DNA of 7,174 nucleotides from an uncultured Eubacteriales bacterium (lineage in GTDB: Bacteria; Bacillota; Clostridia; Oscillospirales; Butyricicoccaceae), in NCBI GenBank assembly GCA_934636325.1, contig CAKUAK010000022.1, positions 1-7,174 on the forward strand. Direction: 5' to 3'. A program made the position numbers and the translations under genes. Every line of letters starts with the position of its first letter. The stretch's first letter is position 1. This document shows, piece by piece, positions 1-5,331 of this stretch. Under the pieces are notes generated by a model. That model had not been told where the DNA came from, searched no databases, and saw nothing but the letters and a program-made list of their open reading frames with translations.

Positions 1-50
1 CCAAGAGCCATAAGCAGAAGGTCGAGCAGGTCGATATCATCGAATATTAA
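1..50 (+). CDS. C-terminal tail of an upstream protein (partial)
   Basis: One frame is open from the window edge and ends at a TAA at 48-50. It encodes about 15 residues ending KVEQVDIIEY, a charged tail. The stop lies two bases before the Shine-Dalgarno of the next gene, the tight spacing expected within an operon, which supports a real gene end rather than a chance open frame. Too little is present to name the protein. It may be functionally linked to the membrane protein that follows. Confidence 0.5.
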   Translation, partial: KSHKQKVEQVDIIEY

Positions 51-65
51 TTGGAGGAAGCTATA

Positions 66-563
66 ATGACAGCTAATTGGTATGAAAATAAGTGGGTCGT
101 CAGAATAAAGATCCTTGTCATCTCGGCTTTCTATGCGTCAATAGGCAACTGGATATTCACGAAGAAGGCCGGTGCGGCGGTGACGCCGTTTGAGGTGGCA
201 CCCGCCCTTGCCGTCATGATATTTCTTGTCATATTCGCCATGTTCGTCCAAGCACTTTTTGAGCGTATCCCCAAGTGGCCCAAGCTGCCGACCGCCCTTT
301 ACCTTACGCTTATCAACACATATATGGGATGTGATATCTCTCCCTTCCAGGACTGGATAGTTACAAACATCTCGAAGGTCAATCTGATGGCCCTTTGTAC
401 GCCTATTCTGGCCTATGCCGGAATCGCCATAGGAAAAGACCTGGATGATTTCAAGAAACAGGGCGTGTCTATTGTTATAGTCTCTATCCTGACCTTTATA
501 GGCACATTTGTTGGCTCGGCCGTCATAGCAGAGGTCGTGCTTAAGGTAACGGGTCAGATTTAA
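66..563 (+). CDS. Unassigned multi-pass membrane protein, 165 aa
   Basis: I do not recognise the family with confidence. The ATG at 66 is chosen because GGAGG at 53-57 sits 8 bases upstream; the TTG at 51 overlaps that site and is not credible. Five hydrophobic segments are visible, at roughly residues 14-31, 44-65, 74-88, 105-123 and 133-158. A conserved-looking stretch, IAIGKDLDDFKKQG, joins the last two, and the final helix is rich in small residues (GTFVGSAVIAE). The helix, GKD loop, glycine/alanine-rich helix pattern loosely recalls the C-terminal part of secondary carriers or LysO/DUF340-like exporters, but this is only a resemblance. The upstream gene ends 15 bases before the start, so the two are probably one transcription unit, perhaps an enzyme with its transporter. 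No promoter is visible in front of it. Confidence 0.8.
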   Translation: MTANWYENKWVVRIKILVISAFYASIGNWIFTKKAGAAVTPFEVAPALAVMIFLVIFAMFVQALFERIPKWPKLPTALYLTLINTYMGCDISPFQDWIVTNISKVNLMALCTPILAYAGIAIGKDLDDFKKQGVSIVIVSILTFIGTFVGSAVIAEVVLKVTGQI

Positions 564-591
564 TAATATTTTCCTTTCAACATACTTTGCG

Positions 592-630
592 CAGCAAAAG
601 TGAACGCCACGCGGGCGTTCCCTTTTGCTG
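592..630. terminator. Hairpin between convergent genes, probable bidirectional terminator
   Basis: Arms CAGCAAAAG (592-600) and CTTTTGCTG (622-630) pair over 9 bp. After one mismatch (601/621) the inner arms GAACGCC (602-608) and GGCGTTC (614-620) pair over 7 bp around a 5-base loop. It lies between the stop of the membrane protein and the stop of the lipid kinase gene, which converge. Neither side has a long T-run, but on both strands the inner GC-rich hairpin is followed within two bases by TTTT, so it could act weakly in both directions. Confidence 0.6.
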
Positions 631-638
631 TAATGCTA

Positions 639-1532
639 TCAGATTATTATGTTCACTGCCTGATTGAGCACCGTTATCTCGACATGCTTTCCGGCCTCGC
701 CGCATTCGCCGTCGAGGGCCCAGGAGACCGCCTCGTCCATCTCGAAGACCGCCTTTGAGGTGTGATAGAACTCGACGCAGCAGTCCTCATATTTACCGGT
801 CTGGATGGCAAGTATCGCGCGGCTTATCTCGAGAGCAGAGCGGGGATAGCGCACCAGCATGACCTCGAATACGCCGTCGCTGAAATCGACCTTTTCGGAA
901 TCTATTTTGAGAAGCCCACCGATCGAGGTCGTGTTGCTTATGGCGGCAAACAGATAATCATCCTCGAGCTCGACATCATCCAGCTTTATTTTAGAGTGTA
1001 TCGAGCGGCTATTCGGCAGGGTCTTGAGACCCTCCATCACATAGGCCAGGTGGCCAAGAATGTTCTTGGCCGTCTGCGGCACGTTGTAAGAGGTGTCGGT
1101 AAAGGCGCCGAAGGAGGCGATATAGTTAAAATATCTGTCGGAATCAAAGGCGCCGATATCTATGGAATATGTCCTGCCGCGGACGATATTTTCGGCGGCC
1201 ATCTTATAATTTTCGCGTTCGAGGCCCAGGCTTGCGGCAAAATCGTTTGTCGTGCCGCAGGGGATATAGCCGATCGGCGTGCGATGTCCGCCGCGGAGCA
1301 GACCGGAGACCCCTTCGTTGAGGGTGCCGTCGCCGCCGCAGAAAACGACGATATCGTAATCGCCGCCCATCTTTTCGGCTATCTCGGCGGCCTCGCCGCG
1401 ACGGCTGGTCATATGGACATTGACGCTGAAGCCGCCGTCGGAAAAGACCTTGACGATATCAAAAAAAGCCGCGCTTATCTTTATCTTTCCCGCCACGGGA
1501 TTTACTATCAAAAGAAGTTTTTTGGGTTTCAT
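639..1532 (-). CDS. Diacylglycerol kinase family (DagK/YegS/BmrU) lipid kinase
   Basis: The protein has 297 residues, the usual length for the family, and is predicted to be a cytosolic or membrane-associated ATP-dependent kinase of diacylglycerol or a related lipid. Motifs in order are the N-terminal strand with NPVAGK (11-16), the nucleotide-binding GGDGTLNE (66-73), PCGTTNDFA (91-99), and a C-terminal ALDGE stretch corresponding to the conserved DGE of the family. The GTTND form, with T in place of the more common G, is typical of the BmrU-like subgroup. An ATG at 1571 would add 13 basic residues but has no ribosome site. The ATG at 1532 has AAAGGA about 12 bases upstream and begins directly with the family's MKPKKLLLIVNP strand. 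The CDF transporter gene ends 103 bp upstream on the same strand. That gap holds a short GC hairpin (1555-1567) but no convincing promoter. The exact lipid substrate cannot be read from sequence. Confidence 0.92.
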   Translation of the reverse strand: MKPKKLLLIVNPVAGKIKISAAFFDIVKVFSDGGFSVNVHMTSRRGEAAEIAEKMGGDYDIVVFCGGDGTLNEGVSGLLRGGHRTPIGYIPCGTTNDFAASLGLERENYKMAAENIVRGRTYSIDIGAFDSDRYFNYIASFGAFTDTSYNVPQTAKNILGHLAYVMEGLKTLPNSRSIHSKIKLDDVELEDDYLFAAISNTTSIGGLLKIDSEKVDFSDGVFEVMLVRYPRSALEISRAILAIQTGKYEDCCVEFYHTSKAVFEMDEAVSWALDGECGEAGKHVEITVLNQAVNIII

Positions 1533-1635
1533 ATAAACAGGGTTTCCTTTCCGGCCCGGACGCCGGGGCATCCGAGGGCGTATTTATCTTCTATAGACCT
1601 TCATGCATGGTTTTTTGTTGCATGTATTTCATACT

Positions 1636-2802
1636 TTATAAAAACGGACGGTCGATCGTTATGACGGCATAATATTTGGCGCCGAGGACCGATATTGCGC
1701 GTTCGAGGGAGGACGAAGCCTCTTCGGGCGTCAGGCGCGAATCCATTGGCAGCAGCGCGTCGAATATGAGGTTTGTATGTGTCGGGCCGATGACCATTCT
1801 GAAATCATGTATCGTCATGCCGGGGTCGATGGCCTTTGCCAGCTGCGAGACCTTAAAGCGCATGTCGGCCGTTTTTGGATCGTTGCAGGCGATGGGGTCC
1901 ATATGTATGACGGCCTGGCAGTTGAAGCGGGCCGAAAGCTCGCGCTCGATATTGTCTATGACGTCGTGGAGAGAGACCATATCGCCGTCGGCGCTGACCT
2001 CGGCATGGAGCGAGATCATAAGACGTCCCGGGCCGTAGTCGTGGACTATCAGGTCGTGCAGGCCGTGTATCTCTTTATGGGAAAGGACGTCGTCGGAGAC
2101 CTCCTTGACGAACTGCGGGTCGGGCGCCGTGCCGAGAAGGGGAGAGATGGTATCCCGCACCGATTCATATCCGCCGTAAAGTATAACAAGGGCGACGAGG
2201 GCGCCGAGGTATCCGTCGATATTGATCGAGGTCATCTGCCCGATGACCGAGCCGATAAGGACGGCTGAGGTGGCGATAGCGTCGCTCAAGCTGTCGGAGG
2301 AATTGGCACGCATGGCCGCAGAGTTTATCCGTGACGCCAGCTTTCGGTTAAAAATGCACATGAAGAGCTTTACCCCGATCGAAACGCCCAGTATGACGGC
2401 CGAAAGTGGGTTGAAGGCGACCTCTTCGGGCGAAAAGATCTGGGATATGGCGCTTTTGGCCAGTTCGAGGCCCATCAGCAGGATGGCCAGCGAGACAAGC
2501 AGCCCCGAAATATACTCTATCCTGCCGTGGCCGAAGGGGTGGTCCCTATCGGGCTTCTGCTCGGAAAGGCGAAAGCCGATGAGGGTGACGACCGACGAGC
2601 CGGCGTCGGACAGGTTGTTGAAGGCATCGGCCGTGACAGCCACAGAACCGGTCGCCATCCCGGCGAAGAATTTTGAGGCAAAAAGCAGCAGATTGAGCAC
2701 TATCCCAGTGCCGCTGCCCAGCATGCCGTATTGCTGACGCACATGTGGATCGGTCGTGTTTTTATAGTCCCGAATAAAAAGGCGAACAAGAAGATCTGTC
2801 AT
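1636..2802 (-). CDS. Cation diffusion facilitator (CDF) metal exporter, Mn-type site, duplicated C-terminal domain
   Basis: The 388-residue membrane protein is predicted to export a divalent metal by proton antiport. Residues 25-215 carry the CDF transmembrane domain, with the family motif HPFGHGRIEY at 88-97. The transport site appears as N62-x3-D66 in helix 2 and D170-x3-D174 in helix 5. An Asn/Asp pair with an Asp/Asp pair is the pattern described for manganese exporters such as pneumococcal MntE, whereas zinc exporters such as FieF carry a His in helix 5. Mn2+ is therefore the best guess, by inference. The cytoplasmic ZT_dimer-like domain (about 245-303) is followed by a second, similar unit (about 331-386), making the protein about 90 residues longer than FieF. 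The start is supported by GGAGGT at 2808-2813, five bases upstream. The gene is divergent from the dCMP deaminase gene; TATAAT-like boxes face this way near 2863-2868 but no good -35 was found. Confidence 0.93.
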   Translation of the reverse strand: MTDLLVRLFIRDYKNTTDPHVRQQYGMLGSGTGIVLNLLLFASKFFAGMATGSVAVTADAFNNLSDAGSSVVTLIGFRLSEQKPDRDHPFGHGRIEYISGLLVSLAILLMGLELAKSAISQIFSPEEVAFNPLSAVILGVSIGVKLFMCIFNRKLASRINSAAMRANSSDSLSDAIATSAVLIGSVIGQMTSINIDGYLGALVALVILYGGYESVRDTISPLLGTAPDPQFVKEVSDDVLSHKEIHGLHDLIVHDYGPGRLMISLHAEVSADGDMVSLHDVIDNIERELSARFNCQAVIHMDPIACNDPKTADMRFKVSQLAKAIDPGMTIHDFRMVIGPTHTNLIFDALLPMDSRLTPEEASSSLERAISVLGAKYYAVITIDRPFL

Positions 2803-2843
2803 TATTTACCTCCGCGAGCGGCGGTGCGCAGGGCATCGCAAGA

Positions 2844-2872
2844 TTGAAAATGGGCAAAGTATATTATATAAT
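2844..2872 (+). promoter_or_regulatory. Sigma-A promoter of the dCMP deaminase gene
   Basis: TTGAAA (2844-2849) and TATAAT (2867-2872) are separated by exactly 17 bp, the optimum for the housekeeping sigma factor. Transcription would begin near 2879, leaving a leader of about 76 bases. The AT-rich -10 region (2858-2872) also contains TATAAT and TATACT in the opposite direction, so it may contribute to the divergent CDF gene, but no matching -35 was found on that strand. Confidence 0.72.
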
Positions 2873-2880
2873 GATAAAGC

Positions 2881-2902
2881 CGTGGCTAATAAAGCAGCCG
2901 CG
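2881..2902 (+). other. 5'-leader stem-loop of the dCMP deaminase mRNA
   Basis: Bases 2881-2887 pair with 2896-2902 (7 bp, one G-U) around an 8-base loop. It would sit within about two bases of the predicted 5' end of the transcript. No U-run follows, so it is not a terminator. A role as an mRNA-stabilising 5' hairpin is inference. Confidence 0.4.
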
Positions 2903-2954
2903 ATAGAAAAATATGAAGGCATGACCGGCCTTGAGGATGCATGGAGGACAGGAA

Positions 2955-3449
2955 ATGGAAAGACGCGATAAGCACAACTATTATCTTGATATAGCACAGA
3001 CCATACTTGAAAGAGGGACGTGCCTGCGGCACAATGTCGGCGCGGTCATCGTCAAAAACGACGTCATAATCTCGACCGGCTATAACGGCGCGCCACGCGG
3101 GCGTGCCAACTGCACCGATCTCGGCGTATGCCGCAGGATGAGCCTCGGTGTGCCGAGGGGACAGCGCTATGAGCTCTGCCGCAGCGTTCATGCCGAGCAG
3201 AACGCCATCATTGCCGCCTCGCGCGAAGAGATGATCGGCTCGACACTTTACCTTGCGATGGTCGATCCGGCCGACGGGCAGCTCGTGCCCGATGCAAGCC
3301 CCTGCAATATGTGCCGCAGGATGATAATCAATGCCGGTATAGAGCGGGTCATTATCAGGAACACAAGGGATAAATATACCATCCACGAGGTAAGACAGTA
3401 TGTCGAGCAGGACGATACCCTGCCGGAAAACCAGCTTGATACATATTAA
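2955..3449 (+). CDS. dCMP deaminase (ComEB-type cytidine/deoxycytidylate deaminase)
   Basis: The 164-residue cytosolic zinc enzyme is predicted to convert dCMP to dUMP, feeding dTMP synthesis. The catalytic zinc site is complete: H79-A-E81 (with E81 as the expected proton shuttle) and P116-C117-x2-C120. The preceding region, with the STGYNGAPRG stretch (40-49) and the CTDLGVC and LCRSVHAEQNAI blocks, matches Gram-positive dCMP deaminases, where it includes extra Cys/His residues beyond the catalytic set. Upstream in-frame TTG (2931) and ATG (2937) codons exist, but the ATG at 2955 has GGAGG at 2943-2947 seven bases before it, and the protein then begins in the usual MERRDKHNYYLDIA manner. It has its own promoter and is a single-gene unit. 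Its TAA overlaps the stop of the convergent SDR gene. In Bacillus the homologue is comEB, but no com genes flank it here, so no competence role is implied. Confidence 0.94.
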   Translation: MERRDKHNYYLDIAQTILERGTCLRHNVGAVIVKNDVIISTGYNGAPRGRANCTDLGVCRRMSLGVPRGQRYELCRSVHAEQNAIIAASREEMIGSTLYLAMVDPADGQLVPDASPCNMCRRMIINAGIERVIIRNTRDKYTIHEVRQYVEQDDTLPENQLDTY

Positions 3450-4162
3450 ATCACCATGCCGCCGTTTATGCCAAGCACCTGTCCGGTGATATAGGAAGCG
3501 GCGGGATCGGCAAGAAAGAGTGCCGCCCGGGCGATGTCCTCCGGCTGGCCGATACGGCCGGCCGGGATGTCATCCAGGACCAGCCCCATCGTCTCTTGTC
3601 CCAGCATGCGGTACATGTCGGTCTCGATGACGCCGGGCGCGATGGCGTTGACCGTGATGCCCGAAGGCGCGACCTCGGCGGCAAGGGCCTTCGTCATGCC
3701 GATGATGCCGGCCTTGACGGCCGAATAATGTACCTCGCAGGATGCGCCGCAGACGCCCCACATGGAGGAGATATTTATGATGCGTCCGTATTTTCGGCTT
3801 ATCATGCCGGGCAGAAGCCCACGGGTCATATAAAATGGCGCGCTTAGGTCGACGGCCACCATCTGCTGCCAGTCGTCGTCGGTGATGTCGGTAAACAGCT
3901 TCTGCTGCGACACCCCGGCGTTGTTTATAAGGATATCTATATGACCCAGGGCGTCGAGGGCCTCGCGGCAGGCTTGGGCGCAGCCCTCGGGGGTCCCCAG
4001 CTCGGCTCGTATGGCGTAGGCACCGGCCAGGGCCAGCTCTTCGGCCTCCCGGATGCTGCGGTTATATGTAAAGCAGACCTTGCAGCCTGCCTTTAAAAAT
4101 GCCTCGGTCATGCTGCGGCCGATACCTCTCGCACCGCCTGTTATCAATACGTTTCCCGTCAT
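3446..4162 (-). CDS. ymfI: Short-chain dehydrogenase, EF-P 5-aminopentanone reductase (YmfI) type; FabG-like
   Basis: The 238-residue cytosolic NAD(P)H-dependent oxidoreductase has the classical SDR layout: cofactor loop TGGARGIG (8-15), NNAG (80-83), and the catalytic S133, Y146 and K150. It would often be annotated as 3-oxoacyl-ACP reductase. The blocks QQKLFTDIT (86-94) and SSMWG..GASCEV.YS (132-147) are, from memory of the family, characteristic of the YmfI branch, which reduces the 5-aminopentanone group on a lysine of elongation factor P. No fatty-acid synthesis genes are nearby, which favours this reading, but EF-P is not in view either. The position usually holding the catalytic-tetrad Asn is D105. 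The ATG at 4162 is used because GGAGGT (4172-4177) lies 9 bases upstream and the Rossmann strand starts immediately; the longer open frame to 4336 runs through the DUF378 gene. The end overlaps the convergent dCMP deaminase stop by four bases. Confidence 0.85.
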   Translation of the reverse strand: MTGNVLITGGARGIGRSMTEAFLKAGCKVCFTYNRSIREAEELALAGAYAIRAELGTPEGCAQACREALDALGHIDILINNAGVSQQKLFTDITDDDWQQMVAVDLSAPFYMTRGLLPGMISRKYGRIINISSMWGVCGASCEVHYSAVKAGIIGMTKALAAEVAPSGITVNAIAPGVIETDMYRMLGQETMGLVLDDIPAGRIGQPEDIARAALFLADPAASYITGQVLGINGGMVI

Positions 4163-4184
4163 AGAGATATTACCTCCGCCGATA

Positions 4185-4201
4185 GATAAAATGATTTTAT
4201 C
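4185..4201. promoter_or_regulatory. Perfect 17-bp palindrome over the SDR -10 region, possible operator
   Basis: GATAAAAT (4185-4192) and ATTTTATC (4194-4201) are exact inverted copies around a single central base. The element covers the -10 hexamer and the probable start of transcription of the SDR gene, where a bound dimeric repressor would block transcription. No local regulator gene is visible, and AT-rich palindromes can arise by chance. Confidence 0.4.
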
Positions 4202-4222
4202 ACGGCGGCGGGATAACTTCAA
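4194..4222 (-). promoter_or_regulatory. Promoter of the SDR gene (extended -10)
   Basis: On the minus strand TTGAAG (4222-4217) is followed after 17 bp by TAAAAT (4199-4194), with TG one base before the -10 hexamer, an extended -10. It lies between the DUF378 stop and the SDR start, so the SDR gene can be transcribed independently. Transcription would start near 4187. Confidence 0.55.
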
Positions 4223-4232
4223 GCTCCGGGGA

Positions 4233-4430
4233 TCAGGCGTTTCGGCGGTCGTCGAAGAGAAGGGTGATGCACCACAGCCCTGCGATGCCGACGAGGGTAA
4301 AGACGATGCGGCTGGCGATCGAATACTGCCCGCCAAGCAGCAGCGCCACCAGGTCGAGCTTGAAAAGTCCGATGCTGCCCCAGTTGACAGCGCCGATGAT
4401 GGTCAGGATCAGGGCGATCTTATTAAGCAT
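4233..4430 (-). CDS. DUF378 family small membrane protein
   Basis: The 65-residue protein has two predicted transmembrane helices (about residues 4-23 and 40-60). The family signature G13-A-V-N16-W17-G18-x2-G21 lies in the first helix, and the second contains a GIAGLW stretch. This matches the DUF378 (YuzA-like) family, whose members are about this length and have no established function. GAGGAG at 4442-4447 lies 11 bases upstream of the ATG, a little far but usable. A TATAAT on the minus strand (4437-4432) is too close to the ATG to drive this start. The gene is divergent from the PHP phosphatase gene and 70 bp upstream of the SDR gene on the same strand. Co-transcription with the SDR gene is possible, although that gene also has its own promoter. 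Confidence 0.82.
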   Translation of the reverse strand: MLNKIALILTIIGAVNWGSIGLFKLDLVALLLGGQYSIASRIVFTLVGIAGLWCITLLFDDRRNA

Positions 4431-4510
4431 TATTATACGCGCTCCTCTTGAAATGGTTTACAGGAGCAGTATTCCCGTTCTTTTTCTTTTTATGTGAAGG
4501 AGTGGATGAA

Positions 4511-5317
4511 ATGTCCTTTTTCGATATGCATACGCATACATTTTTTTCCTTTGACGGCCGCCAGACGCCGATGACCCTCTGCCGCGACGCGGCGGACCAT
4601 GGACTGCTGGGCGTGACTGTGACCGATCATTATGATTTTTTTGCAAGCGGTGTGCATAATTATTATGACTATTTCTATAAAGAGCGAAGGGCACGCATCG
4701 GCCAGATGCGGCATATATGGGCCGGCGCGCTGAAGGTGCGTTACGGCATAGAGCTGGGCCAGCCGCAATGCGATATGGCCGGATACCGTAGGGTCATGGC
4801 ACGCGAGGATTTCGACGCCGTCATCGGCTCTATCCATAACCTGAACGACGGGACCTCCATATATGATAAAGAATACCGGGATTATTCCGATTGCGCGGCC
4901 GTGCTTGAAGAATATTTTTCTATGATGCGGGAAATGGTCGAAAGCTGCGATATCGACATACTCGGGCATATAGATTATCCGCTGCGGGTCATGGACAGCG
5001 CCTTTGAGGGCAGGACAGATCTATCCGATATGAAGCAACTCATTATCCCCATATTAAAGGTGTGTGCCGAAAAGGGCATAGCCATCGAGATCAATACAGC
5101 CGGAATGAGAAAGTGGCTCGGCGTACCCGGCCCGGCGCCATGGGTGCTGCGCGAGTATAAAAGGCTCGGCGGAAAATACATATCCTTCGGCAGCGATTCT
5201 CACCGGGGCGGAGACTGCGCCTATGGCTTTGCCGAAGCGGCGGCTCTGGCGCGCGAGGGAGGATTTGATTCGGCGGTATGGTTCGACGGCAGGCGTCACG
5301 TCGCCGTAAGCCTGTAG
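4511..5317 (+). CDS. PHP-domain phosphoesterase, histidinol-phosphatase (HisK/HisJ) family
   Basis: The 268-residue cytosolic metal-dependent hydrolase matches the usual HisK length. The PHP metal ligands are all present: H7-x-H9 near the N-terminus, H40 in TDHYDF, E81 in GIELG, H109 in GSIHNL, H153 in LGHIDYP, and D229/H231 in FGSDSH. The INTAGMRKW block (194-202) is also typical of the histidinol-phosphatase group. The family dephosphorylates L-histidinol phosphate in histidine synthesis, but no other his gene is in view, so a different phosphomonoester is possible. The ATG at 4511 has AAGGAG (4497-4502) eight bases upstream. An in-frame ATG at 4448 would add an unlikely hydrophobic, Phe-rich leader and has no comparable ribosome site. 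ispE starts 14 bases after its stop, so the two are probably co-transcribed. No clear promoter was found in the 80-bp divergent gap upstream. Confidence 0.87.
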   Translation: MSFFDMHTHTFFSFDGRQTPMTLCRDAADHGLLGVTVTDHYDFFASGVHNYYDYFYKERRARIGQMRHIWAGALKVRYGIELGQPQCDMAGYRRVMAREDFDAVIGSIHNLNDGTSIYDKEYRDYSDCAAVLEEYFSMMREMVESCDIDILGHIDYPLRVMDSAFEGRTDLSDMKQLIIPILKVCAEKGIAIEINTAGMRKWLGVPGPAPWVLREYKRLGGKYISFGSDSHRGGDCAYGFAEAAALAREGGFDSAVWFDGRRHVAVSL

Positions 5318-5331
5318 GATCGGAGGGTATT

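Noticed and set aside
1602..1624. CATGCA/TGCATG inverted repeat between the CDF and lipid kinase genes
   Set aside because: The stem is only 6 bp with an 11-base loop and no T-run on the coding strand, so neither a terminator nor an operator can be claimed.
762..1664. 300-codon open frame on the plus strand opposite the lipid kinase gene
   Set aside because: It is antisense to a gene with clear kinase motifs, its protein shows no recognisable domain, and it has no supported ribosome site. It is a by-product of codon bias.
1676..2737. Several plus-strand open frames of 120-171 codons opposite the CDF gene
   Set aside because: All are shadows of the CDF coding sequence, with compositions unlike real proteins and no ribosome sites.
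2886..3386. 166-codon minus-strand frame opposite the dCMP deaminase gene
   Set aside because: The deaminase has a complete zinc site, promoter and ribosome site on the plus strand; the antisense frame has none of these.
4432..4437. TATAAT on the minus strand just before the DUF378 start
   Set aside because: Transcription from it would start inside the gene, and no good -35 is present, so it cannot serve the supported start codon.
4053..4451. 132-codon plus-strand frame over the SDR start and DUF378 gene
   Set aside because: It crosses two minus-strand genes with recognised families and has no domain of its own.
4490..4969. 159-codon minus-strand frame inside the PHP gene
   Set aside because: The plus-strand protein contains every PHP ligand. 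The His-rich look of the antisense frame comes from ATG/CAT-rich codons on the other strand.
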